From a virus, in the IMG/VR virus record IMGVR_UViG_3300045051_000101, positions 1-42,204 of that record: a stretch of 42,204 nt of DNA; one strand, written 5' to 3'. Every line of letters starts with the position of its first letter. The stretch's first letter is position 1. The notes beneath the pieces are model-generated. The model made no database searches. It worked only from the letters and a program-made list of their open reading frames with translations, and had not been told where the DNA came from. The position numbers were made by a program, and so were the translations under genes. Below are positions 25,453-31,517 of the stretch, one piece after another.

Positions 25453-25548
25453 ATGAAAGCATTTTTTGTTGACCTTGCCCATGCTGCTATCTTCGCTGGC
25501 GTAATTGGCTTTCCGTTTTTTCTTTATTTCGTGATTTATGGGGCCTGA
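25453..25548 (+). CDS. Single-pass membrane microprotein (31 residues)
   Basis: ATG at 25453 encodes a short peptide with one hydrophobic helix (AIFAGVIGFPFFLYFVIYG). It lies 4 bases after the NinX-like gene and one base before the next start. The packing and membrane character support a real gene; no family is recognised. Tiny membrane proteins in phage early operons often modulate host membrane proteins, but that is only a possibility here. Confidence 0.55.
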   Translation: MKAFFVDLAHAAIFAGVIGFPFFLYFVIYGA

Positions 25549-25549
25549 T

Positions 25550-25762
25550 ATGTTCCAAATTGAATACAAAAACAAACCCAGCATTTCCACGATTAACAGT
25601 GCAATTAAAAAAGCAATTGCCAATAATCAAAACTGGATTCAGTTAATCTGGGGCGAAAACCAGATATTAATCGAAAAGGACCGATATGGTTGGACTGGTT
25701 ACGGTTGGATCGGCAAACATGGGGGCCATGATATAGCGCACAAATTGAATCACAGTAAATAA
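25550..25762 (+). CDS. Hypothetical protein
   Basis: This 70-residue protein starts MFQIEYKNKPSISTINSAIK and contains NWIQLIWGENQILIEKDRYG. It is likely soluble with a beta sheet. The start was chosen because it follows the membrane microprotein's stop by one base; an ATG 12 bases earlier would overlap. No recognised domain. Confidence 0.65.
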   Translation: MFQIEYKNKPSISTINSAIKKAIANNQNWIQLIWGENQILIEKDRYGWTGYGWIGKHGGHDIAHKLNHSK

Positions 25763-25768
25763 TCAGAT

Positions 25769-25792
25769 AATGCCCATTTAATCGTGGGCATT
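25769..25792 (+). promoter_or_regulatory. Hairpin upstream of the GP88-like gene
   Basis: AATGCCCA and TGGGCATT form perfect 8-bp arms around an 8-base loop. There is no following T-run. A second weak hairpin (CGGG...CCCG, 25795-25810) follows. The element could attenuate or stabilise the transcript in front of the GP88-like gene. Confidence 0.55.
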
Positions 25793-25835
25793 GTCGGGTT
25801 ATTTTGCCCGGATTGTGCAATTAATGGAATTTAAA

Positions 25836-26489
25836 ATGGCACCAAAAATCAGCATTACTTCAAAGCTTGACGGCATCCGCTCATGGTCACTTCAGGCAAT
25901 AGAAACATGCCCCGGATCAATTGAGTCTCCCGGCGTTTTGGTTGACGCATGCAAGGGATGTTACGCTACTACGGGTAACTATAACTATCCAAACGTTAAA
26001 GCACCACGCCAGCATAATAAGCAGGACTGGCAGCGCCTGGAATGGGTTGATGATATGGTGCGCGAACTAGATTCGGATCGTTATTTCCGCTGGTTTGATT
26101 CTGGCGACATTTACACCCTTGCATTGGCCGAAAAAATTCTGGAAGTCATGATCCGGACCCCTTGGTGCCGTCATTGGTTGCCCACACGCATGCATAAATT
26201 CCCCAAATTCCGCGAAGTGCTGCAGCGCATGCAGGAATTGCCGAACGTAATGGTCCGGTTTTCCTCTGATAGCGTTATCGGGGAATACATTCCCGGCTTG
26301 CATGGGTCCGTGATTGGTCCGGATACCGATTCATTCCAAGCTAGTGCTGGCGTTTCCCTTTGCCGCGCATATGAGCATGATGGCAAATGCTCAGGGTGCA
26401 GGGCATGCTGGGACAAAACAATCCCGCTTATTGCTTACCCAGCACATGGGAAAAAGATGAATAAAGTCATTATGCTAAAGAGGGGTTAA
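25836..26489 (+). CDS. GP88-family (gene product 88-like) cysteine-rich protein
   Basis: With the chosen start (MAPKISITSKLDGIRSWSL) this is 217 residues. An alternative ATG at 25824 adds MEFK. Conserved features are CPGSIE...ACKGCYA (Cys25, Cys39, Cys42), then YFRWFDSGDIYTLALAEKI and WCRHWLPTRMHKFPKF. A C-terminal cluster has CRAYEHDGKCSGCRACWD. These match the GP88 family of mycobacteriophage and proteobacterial phage proteins, which resembles radical-SAM-like Cys-cluster proteins. The reaction is unknown. It probably binds a metal or iron-sulphur cluster. Confidence 0.8.
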   Translation: MAPKISITSKLDGIRSWSLQAIETCPGSIESPGVLVDACKGCYATTGNYNYPNVKAPRQHNKQDWQRLEWVDDMVRELDSDRYFRWFDSGDIYTLALAEKILEVMIRTPWCRHWLPTRMHKFPKFREVLQRMQELPNVMVRFSSDSVIGEYIPGLHGSVIGPDTDSFQASAGVSLCRAYEHDGKCSGCRACWDKTIPLIAYPAHGKKMNKVIMLKRG

Positions 26490-26491
26490 AC

Positions 26492-26674
26492 ATGAAACCA
26501 GATGCAGGAATACAGATCGGGGCTTATGGGTCAATCCTGACCATTGACTGTCCCAATTTTTGGATTGTCACCGGGGTGCATGCCCTGAATTTGATTGTCA
26601 CCAGTACGGACAATCCCAGGAAATGGCGTGCGGTACATCCTGACGATTTTTGGGTACTGGTTGACCGTATCTAG
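26492..26674 (+). CDS. Hypothetical protein, last gene of the plus cassette
   Basis: This 60-residue protein (MKPDAGIQIGAYGSILTID) contains NFWIVTGVHALNLIVT and HPDDFWVLVDRI, giving a likely small beta fold. It lies 2 bases after the GP88-like gene and is followed at once by a strong terminator. No recognised domain. Confidence 0.7.
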   Translation: MKPDAGIQIGAYGSILTIDCPNFWIVTGVHALNLIVTSTDNPRKWRAVHPDDFWVLVDRI

Positions 26675-26682
26675 CTGCCAAA

Positions 26683-26719
26683 CCCAAACCGGCCCGGATT
26701 CTTTCCGGGTTTTTTTGGG
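26683..26719 (+). terminator. Rho-independent terminator of the plus cassette
   Basis: CCCGGA (26693-26698) and TCCGGG (26704-26709) form a 6-bp stem with a 5-base loop, followed by seven T's. Outer arms CCCAAA (26683-26688) and TTTGGG (26714-26719) can extend it. It starts a few bases after the last stop codon. Confidence 0.9.
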
Positions 26720-27070
26720 CTTGCTAAGTTAGTAAGCACTCACTATCAGTCCGCATGCTGGCACTGGTTTGACGGGTCAAAACGGCCAAATAATGGCAGG
26801 GGCAAAAACGGGCTTATAAGCGCTTTTCATGCGCTAGGGTGCATTGGTATGGGTTGACCAGAAAAAACGATTGTGGGCGGTTCTAGGGGCATTGGTGCGC
26901 CGTTGGGATTGTCCGCATCATGCTGGCTGTGCCGCTCAGTCGGTCCGACACCCCTTGCTTATTAATAACGAGGGGGTGATATAGCCTTGCTTCCCAGTAG
27001 GACATTGGGTTATCCACAGGTTTTCCACAGGAAAAGACCCCCCCCTCCCCAAAAAAATTTGACCCCTCCC
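26720..27070. other. Non-coding region between two convergent terminators
   Basis: About 350 bases lie between the plus-strand and minus-strand terminators with no gene. The region contains a near-palindrome TAGTAAGCACTCACTA (26730-26745) and two imperfect copies of GTCCGCAT(CAT)GCTGGC (26749-26762 and 26911-26927). There are two imperfect copies of CTAGGG(T)GCATTGGT (26834-26848 and 26883-26896), and two DnaA-box-like sites (27010-27029). C- and A-runs follow to 27070. Its repeats and DnaA boxes make it a candidate replication origin. Confidence 0.75.
27010..27029 (+). promoter_or_regulatory. Pair of DnaA-box-like sites
   Basis: TTATCCACA (27010-27018), the consensus DnaA box, is followed two bases later by TTTTCCACA (27021-27029). 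Both point the same way as the pair at 24431-24449, and the spacing is near-identical. Host DnaA is the likely ligand. Confidence 0.6.
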
Positions 27071-27102
27071 AAAAAAAATGGCCCTCTTGTGACGGAGGGC
27101 CA
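27071..27102 (-). terminator. Rho-independent terminator of the minus replication operon
   Basis: On the minus strand TGGCCCTC-(8-base loop)-GAGGGCCA forms an 8-bp perfect stem followed by eight T's. It lies 22 bases after the stop of the last gene of the operon (27125). Confidence 0.92.
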
Positions 27103-27124
27103 AAGACCACGGAGTGACGACTGC

Positions 27125-27484
27125 TTACTTCAAGAATCTGAGTTTATACAGGGTGCTGTTAATGAGTTCTGCGATTGTGTCTGTTGCGTTTTGGATCTCG
27201 CTGTCCTGGGGGATGTTCTTTCTTTCTTCCCGGACATACTCTTGAAGATCTTCAAGCTCTTGAATGGCTGTGTCTGCGGGTTGATAGTAGTCTGCCGGGT
27301 ACTCCAGCAGCTCTCCTGTCAAGCCTTGAATGGATTCGGCCAGGGCATCAACCAGATCAGGCAGCTCTTCGTAAAACGCACCGAGCGCCATGTGTTCGGC
27401 ATAGGACCGGCTTTTCAGGTGCAGTAAATGGGCATTGGTAGCCGCATGGAGCAGCGTCAGGACAAAGGAACCGGCTTCATTCAT
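27125..27484 (-). CDS. DUF5856-like helical protein
   Basis: The ATG at 27484 is preceded by GGAG at a 6-base spacing, giving 119 residues. The N-terminal sequence (SFVLTLLHAATNAHLLHLK, then YAEHMALGAFYEELPDLVD) has the look of a Dps/ferritin-like four-helix bundle, with His and Glu/Asp spaced as in metal-binding helices. It matches my memory of DUF5856 in phages. A role in DNA protection or metal binding is possible but unproven. It is the last gene before the terminator. Confidence 0.65.
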   Translation of the reverse strand: MNEAGSFVLTLLHAATNAHLLHLKSRSYAEHMALGAFYEELPDLVDALAESIQGLTGELLEYPADYYQPADTAIQELEDLQEYVREERKNIPQDSEIQNATDTIAELINSTLYKLRFLK

Positions 27485-27839
27485 ATGGGACTCCAATATG
27501 GTCCAGGACTTTTCGAGCGGCTTGCACCTTCCAAGGCCTTAAACAGGGATTTGTGGCGATTTTAAGCCACTCCTGCACCTGTCGTATATAGCCATCGTGG
27601 AAAGCTCTTTGGCGCTCTTCGTACTCCATGTTGCCCTGGTCCAGCAATGTATGGCACCAGTAACACCCCCAGACGGATCTGCTGTCATCTGCCTTGAGCG
27701 CCATTCCTTTACCTGATTGCAGGCTGTTGTCATGGCATGCCACCGTGGTGGAGCCCTCTATGGTCAGACACCTGCTGGAGATGTTCAGCAGGCATTCCTC
27801 ACCCTGGGCCAGATTAAGCAGATCCTTGTCTCGGTACAT
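27477..27839 (-). CDS. YbcO/DUF1364-like HNH-type nuclease
   Basis: This 120-residue protein has the zinc-binding Cys/His pattern of the DUF1364/YbcO family: C16, C24, then TTVACHDN (C35, H36), GKGMALKADD, and CYWCHTLLD (C59, C62, H63). The family is a nuclease-like HNH relative in prophage nin regions, associated with recombination or junction processing. It overlaps the next gene by a few bases and is in the same operon as RusA. Confidence 0.85.
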   Translation of the reverse strand: MYRDKDLLNLAQGEECLLNISSRCLTIEGSTTVACHDNSLQSGKGMALKADDSRSVWGCYWCHTLLDQGNMEYEERQRAFHDGYIRQVQEWLKIATNPCLRPWKVQAARKVLDHIGVPYE

Positions 27840-28024
27840 TATTTGGACCTTACGGCTTTGCTGTAAATGGTAAATGGCTTGCTGTCATACGACCTTGTCG
27901 TGGCCTTTCTGGAGTTATTGATATTGGTTAACTCGGTGTTTCTCATGACCAGACTTTCTTGTCCATGCCAATCAAAAGCATTTCCCCGGCTCTTGGGGAT
28001 TTTGGTTCCTGGCCAATAACTCAT
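27839..28024 (-). CDS. Hypothetical small protein
   Basis: This 61-residue basic protein starts MSYWPGTKIPKSRGNAFDWH. Its start overlaps the preceding stop (ATGA), and its stop overlaps the YbcO-like start (TAATG), which support the choice. No recognised domain. Confidence 0.7.
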   Translation of the reverse strand: MSYWPGTKIPKSRGNAFDWHGQESLVMRNTELTNINNSRKATTRSYDSKPFTIYSKAVRSK

Positions 28025-28341
28025 AGCTGTTTTAGCTCCTGTCTTTTTGTGTACTCGGTTGTTTTCCATACTTCAATCCTGGCTTGAGCAGCAGAGAGCA
28101 TGTATTTCAGCCGCTCTTCCTCTTCTGTGGCGATTTTCAGTGCTTCAAGCTGAGCAACGTAATCAGGGTGGGCATATGCATATGCCTCCTTGTTACCCAG
28201 TGTTCCTGTCTCTTCATTCATCAGACGGCTTTTTACCGTCCGCAGGTAGTTCTCCACAAACACCCTGTTGGCCTTGGCTTGGGCGAACAAGGGCGCATTC
28301 TCGACGATGTACCGGATTGCTTTCTCGGGATTGATTTCCAT
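28021..28341 (-). CDS. Hypothetical coiled protein
   Basis: This 106-residue helical protein (MEINPEKAIRYIVENAPLFA) contains KSRLMNEETGTLGNKEAYAY and a C-terminal helix with many charges. A GGAAAG ribosome-binding site lies 8 bases before the ATG. The pattern is familiar from other phages (an accessory of recombination genes by position only), but I know no function. Confidence 0.7.
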   Translation of the reverse strand: MEINPEKAIRYIVENAPLFAQAKANRVFVENYLRTVKSRLMNEETGTLGNKEAYAYAHPDYVAQLEALKIATEEEERLKYMLSAAQARIEVWKTTEYTKRQELKQL

Positions 28342-28429
28342 TACTTTTCTTTCCAAAAATTTGATTCCATGCTTTACCAAAATCTTCGTGCGATACGCTG
28401 AAAGGCCGTGGGGCTGATCCTTTACCCAT
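28214..28429 (-). CDS. Small MGKGSxPRPFSV protein with odd C-terminal extension
   Basis: ATG at 28429 with a GAGGA ribosome-binding site encodes MGKGSAPRPFSVSHEDFGKA followed by WNQIFGKK, a small phage protein that elsewhere usually ends soon after FGKKK. Here the frame runs on for about 40 residues over the next gene (128 bases of overlap). Adding one A to the AAAA run near 28347 would give FGKKK followed by TAA, overlapping the next ATG as TAATG. This suggests a one-base deletion or sequence error at the run. Confidence 0.6.
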   Translation of the reverse strand: MGKGSAPRPFSVSHEDFGKAWNQIFGKKSNGNQSRESNPVHRRECALVRPSQGQQGVCGELPADGKKPSDE

Positions 28430-28437
28430 ATTGTTCC

Positions 28438-28710
28438 TCAAATGTGTTGATTGATTAATGCAACCAGACCGGCTGATAAGTCACCGTTACCCATCTCTCG
28501 CAAGACCTGCTCCTGGATTCGGTTGATATTGATTCCAACCATATGATCGTAGGTTCTGACTCGTTTTCGCCCAGCACCTTTACGATAACCTCCCCATTTT
28601 CCAATAGGACGGCCCAACCTACGCTCTCTGGCGGCTCTTCGTTTTTCACGCTCTTTCTCCACAAGCCATTGCGGCTTTTCATATTGGAATGGATCTTCAA
28701 GCTCAATCAT
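28438..28710 (-). CDS. Basic putative DNA-binding protein
   Basis: This 90-residue protein has a Lys/Arg-rich middle (KEREKRRAARERRLGRPIG, GYRKGAGRKR). A C-terminal segment (VGININRIQEQVLREMGNG, LSAGLVALINQHI) resembles a ribbon-helix-helix. It could regulate early transcription or bind DNA. The start overlaps the preceding stop as ATGA. Confidence 0.6.
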   Translation of the reverse strand: MIELEDPFQYEKPQWLVEKEREKRRAARERRLGRPIGKWGGYRKGAGRKRVRTYDHMVGININRIQEQVLREMGNGDLSAGLVALINQHI

Positions 28711-29414
28711 GACTGCCCTTTTATTTGATAGTCATGGAAAACCGTGCCTTTACTTGCATCGCCGACTTTGTGAGGTTTTACCCAACAGGTTTTGCCGTTT
28801 TGTAGTCGGCGCAAATGCCCTCTGCGATCGTGCAAACGTGGACTTGCGTGTGTGCCACCTTTGTCCTCCTGGCGAGCTTTTACAGGCTCAATAATCACCG
28901 TTGTCCAGTCGTATGTAGGCATTTTGCCTTGTGCGATCTTGCGGCGATTTGTGAAGGTTTTTTGCACAACAGGCGCATAAGCCTCATTTTTCAACGATAG
29001 CGATTCAAGCCAATTGCCAACGTAAGCCAACATCAATTCAGCAACATCTTTTTCAAGCTCCACGCCGTCATCCATAGACCCATAACGAAGCATTTCTGCA
29101 TCAGCTACATAAACCATTGCGGGAAACCTTTGAGGCCTTATGCCGGTTGGACCTTTCCACATAGTCACCAGAATGCCCTCTTGCGGATCATTTCCCACAA
29201 CCATAAAAATGGTGTCGTAAGATTCATGGTTTCGGGTTTTGCCGCGCCAAACCACAAGATTTTTTTCAAATGGTGGACGGTGAGTCATTAATGGCTCAGT
29301 AATGGCTCGGCTTTGGTCATTAACGTAATAAGACAAATCAAACCATTGAAATTCAGTTGGATCAATATCTCCAGCAGATAAAGTTTTGATTGTTTCTTTG
29401 ATGAGTGGTGTCAT
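28707..29414 (-). CDS. Hypothetical protein with RRGHxRxLxxGKxxWV motif
   Basis: This 235-residue protein starts MTPLIKETIKTLSAGDIDPT and carries a C-terminal motif SPRLHDRRGHLRRLQNGKT, then CWVKPHKVGDAS and VFHDY. This HxRRGHxRxLxxGKxxWVxxxxVG pattern is found in many phage early proteins, with an unknown role. The start choice is supported by ATGA overlaps on both sides. Confidence 0.65.
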   Translation of the reverse strand: MTPLIKETIKTLSAGDIDPTEFQWFDLSYYVNDQSRAITEPLMTHRPPFEKNLVVWRGKTRNHESYDTIFMVVGNDPQEGILVTMWKGPTGIRPQRFPAMVYVADAEMLRYGSMDDGVELEKDVAELMLAYVGNWLESLSLKNEAYAPVVQKTFTNRRKIAQGKMPTYDWTTVIIEPVKARQEDKGGTHASPRLHDRRGHLRRLQNGKTCWVKPHKVGDASKGTVFHDYQIKGQS

Positions 29415-29887
29415 GCTTTCTCCAATATCGGTCGGGCTTGCTTGTTCTGGATAACCGTAGCCACCAGATCCAGACCCTGCTCCATCTCTTTTACCGTGCA
29501 TTCATCAAGCTGGGCATCATGGATTTCCATTCCCAGCCTGACGGCCATCATCTCAGGGCCAGTAAATGCAATCTTCCCGGTCTTGAGAAACCGCTTGCCA
29601 AGGGCATAAATGGCGTCCTGAGCGTCCTTGATCTCTTTGGCGTATTCCTTGCCCAACATTGGGTTGATGCGATACAGAGCTTCTGCCACGTTGAATGCGG
29701 CAATTAGCTCGTCAATCGAATCCCTTGTGCCCTCGCCTTTCATGATGGCGTCCAGGGCAATGTGATTTTTTACTTTGAGACCAACACCGGCTTTGGGCAG
29801 TGTTCCCACCTTTTGAAAGCCAGCCTTGATCCATGACAGATTGTCCAGACGGACACCTTTGGGGCGGTATGAGGATCGTTTACGCAT
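29411..29887 (-). CDS. Hypothetical early protein (MRKRSSYRPKGVRLD)
   Basis: This 158-residue protein begins MRKRSSYRPKGVRLDNLSW and contains LIAAFNVAEALYRINPMLG and GPEMMAVRLGMEIHDAQLD. It is mostly helical. I have seen similar N-termini in early genes of betaproteobacterial phages. The function is unknown. GGGA lies about 10 bases before the ATG; an upstream GTG start is less likely. Confidence 0.65.
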   Translation of the reverse strand: MRKRSSYRPKGVRLDNLSWIKAGFQKVGTLPKAGVGLKVKNHIALDAIMKGEGTRDSIDELIAAFNVAEALYRINPMLGKEYAKEIKDAQDAIYALGKRFLKTGKIAFTGPEMMAVRLGMEIHDAQLDECTVKEMEQGLDLVATVIQNKQARPILEKA

Positions 29888-29935
29888 AGATTCAGTATCC
29901 CACACTTGATTACATTTGATTCTAGGGGCTTACCC

Positions 29936-30358
29936 TTACAGGTCAAGCTCTTCCCTGACGCAGACATGGACACTGGCAACAGCGTCATAACGTTTGGTGA
30001 CATGCAGGCTGACCACCTGGGAATCGTCCTTATAGACAATCCCGTTCATGGCATCACAGAATGCTTTTGCAATGTTGTCCAGGTCTGGCTTCTTGCAAGG
30101 CCTCTCAGAGCCCTTTAAACAGGCCTCAGAGCGTTTTTTTGAATAGGACTGGGGGATAGGGAAGTTGCAGTACACATAAACGGCTACGGGCGTTTCCAGG
30201 ATTTCTGTGGTTCCCATTGCTGCTTTGGCCATCAGACGGATCTCGTCTTCGTAGTCTGCGGTTTTTTTTGGGGTGTAGGCCCTGCCCTGGCGGGTGAACC
30301 TGGGACGGCCTTTCCCTTGTGGCTCACCGTAGACGGAATAGATCAACTGAAAGGTCAT
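29936..30358 (-). CDS. rusA: RusA-like Holliday junction resolvase
   Basis: This 140-residue endonuclease resolves Holliday junctions or branched DNA during recombination-linked replication and before packaging. It has the family pattern: GEPQGKGRPRF near residues 11-21, then the catalytic acidic cluster KPDLDNIAKAFCDAMNG (Asp92, Asp94) and IVYKDDSQVV (Asp111, Asp112). The start overlaps the preceding stop as ATGA; one gene upstream is a DUF-type small protein. Confidence 0.95.
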   Translation of the reverse strand: MTFQLIYSVYGEPQGKGRPRFTRQGRAYTPKKTADYEDEIRLMAKAAMGTTEILETPVAVYVYCNFPIPQSYSKKRSEACLKGSERPCKKPDLDNIAKAFCDAMNGIVYKDDSQVVSLHVTKRYDAVASVHVCVREELDL

Positions 30359-30705
30359 GCGTTCTTCTCCCACAGCTTGGCTTCAGTAGCTCTGATGATG
30401 TTGTCCACGTAGGCATGGTGTCTGCCAATTGCGTTGCGCTCCTCATCCGTCAGCCCCACCCACGGCTTGCTTGCTGGTGGGGATGTGCGAAACACGCATT
30501 TGTCAGCGCCAGAGCAGGCCATCGGCGCTGCACACGCCACCGGCTCCTGCTGCTGTGCTGGCTGTTCGGCCAGTGCTTCGGTGGCTGAGGTAATGGCGTA
30601 AAGGTTTTTTGCCCAAATGTCATCAGGCGCGTCAGACTCAAGCCATGCCCTATCTTCACGCAACGCCTCCAGCGCCAGCTTCAGCGCCTCGTCTTTCTTG
30701 CTCAT
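30355..30705 (-). CDS. Hypothetical early protein
   Basis: This 116-residue protein starts MSKKDEALKLALEALREDRA with a helical N-terminus, an Ala/Gln-rich linker (EQPAQQQEPVACAAPM) and a C-terminal WVGLTDEERNAIG, then HHAYVDNIIRATEAKL. This architecture is common in betaproteobacterial phages. The function is unknown. ATGA overlaps on both sides support the start and stop. Confidence 0.7.
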   Translation of the reverse strand: MSKKDEALKLALEALREDRAWLESDAPDDIWAKNLYAITSATEALAEQPAQQQEPVACAAPMACSGADKCVFRTSPPASKPWVGLTDEERNAIGRHHAYVDNIIRATEAKLWEKNA

Positions 30706-30917
30706 GTCAAGTCCTTCCACTTCCAGCCGAATATGGCTTCGGTGTTCTTGATCTGCTCGTCCGTTGGTTTGCTGTACATCGCAATCTGCGAGTGCCAAGC
30801 ACCTTGTGGGTCAAGAATCCACGCTCCAACAGGCTTTGGCGGGGTGATGAGGGTGTACTCTGGCGCACTTTTGCCCGGGTTCTGTTTACGCCACTGTTCA
30901 AGCGAATCAGTAGTCAT
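30702..30917 (-). CDS. Hypothetical small protein
   Basis: This 71-residue protein (MTTDSLEQWRKQNPGKSAPE) contains LITPPKPVGAWILDPQ and DEQIKNTEAIFGWKW. It is soluble. ATGA overlaps with both neighbours define its boundaries. No recognised domain. Confidence 0.65.
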   Translation of the reverse strand: MTTDSLEQWRKQNPGKSAPEYTLITPPKPVGAWILDPQGAWHSQIAMYSKPTDEQIKNTEAIFGWKWKDLT

Positions 30918-31237
30918 AGGTTCTGCCCCCTCTGTGCGCACGGCCAGACGTTTTTCAGCACATGGTTGACGATGCGGTCTGCGGTGTTGTGGCGGTTTGC
31001 TGGGTTGTTTTCCAGATACAGCTTTACCATGTCGTATATCTGCCCAGCATTGACGTTTGGTGGTGTGCAGAAAGTGATGCCCATCAAGGCATCTGCCACC
31101 CCTGTAACGTAGCCAAGGGCGTTCATCTGGTTTATCGGTGTACTGTTCATGTCGTTCAGCAACATATTGCCGGTCTTGAATTCAGCATGGGCCGATCCAG
31201 CAAGCAAGGCGGCACAAAGGAAAATCTGCTTCACCAT
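30914..31237 (-). CDS. Rap1a/Tai-like secreted protein
   Basis: This 107-residue protein has an N-terminal signal peptide (MVKQIFLCAALLAGSAHA, likely cleavage after AHA). The mature part contains FKTGNMLLNDMNS, GYVTGVADALMGITFC and a C-terminal cysteine in VWPCAQ. This matches the Rap1a/Tai family of small periplasmic proteins, known from type VI secretion immunity proteins in Serratia and also present in phages. Two cysteines could form a disulphide. Its location among replication genes is odd; it may protect the infected cell or alter the envelope. Confidence 0.75.
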   Translation of the reverse strand: MVKQIFLCAALLAGSAHAEFKTGNMLLNDMNSTPINQMNALGYVTGVADALMGITFCTPPNVNAGQIYDMVKLYLENNPANRHNTADRIVNHVLKNVWPCAQRGQNL

Positions 31238-31419
31238 AATGCCTCCTCGGCGTCGGCCAGTTGGGAGTTTTTGTAGGCTTTACGCTGTTTGGCGTTCCAG
31301 ACCTTCAGTTGTCCGTTGATGGGGAAAGGCCAATTCGGTCCAAATCGGTCTTGTACATCTCCAGCATCATTGCCTGTATCCGGTCCGCTGCTCCGGCTCC
31401 GTAAGTTCTGTTGATCCAT
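31231..31419 (-). CDS. Possible small overlapping gene
   Basis: This frame of 62 residues overlaps the preceding gene by 115 bases in another frame and ends just inside the Rap1a/Tai-like start. Its last part (PINGQLKVWNAKQRKAYKNS, LADAEEALW) looks protein-like and contains the ribosome-binding region of the next gene. It could be a real overlapping gene, or only its C-terminal part may be expressed. Confidence 0.35.
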   Translation of the reverse strand: MDQQNLRSRSSGPDTGNDAGDVQDRFGPNWPFPINGQLKVWNAKQRKAYKNSQLADAEEALW

Positions 31420-31517
31420 GCTTTTCTTTCCTCGGTCATTACTTTGCTTTGAGTCACTTTCCAGGTGCAGTACAGCACCCTGGCTTCGCCTTCTTCCAAC
31501 AGTTTCCTGTCGCTCAT
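31305..31517 (-). CDS. Hypothetical small helical protein
   Basis: This 70-residue protein (MSDRKLLEEGEARVLYCTWK) contains MTEERKAWINRTYGAGAADR. It is coupled to the helicase stop by ATGA. No recognised domain. Confidence 0.65.
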   Translation of the reverse strand: MSDRKLLEEGEARVLYCTWKVTQSKVMTEERKAWINRTYGAGAADRIQAMMLEMYKTDLDRIGLSPSTDN

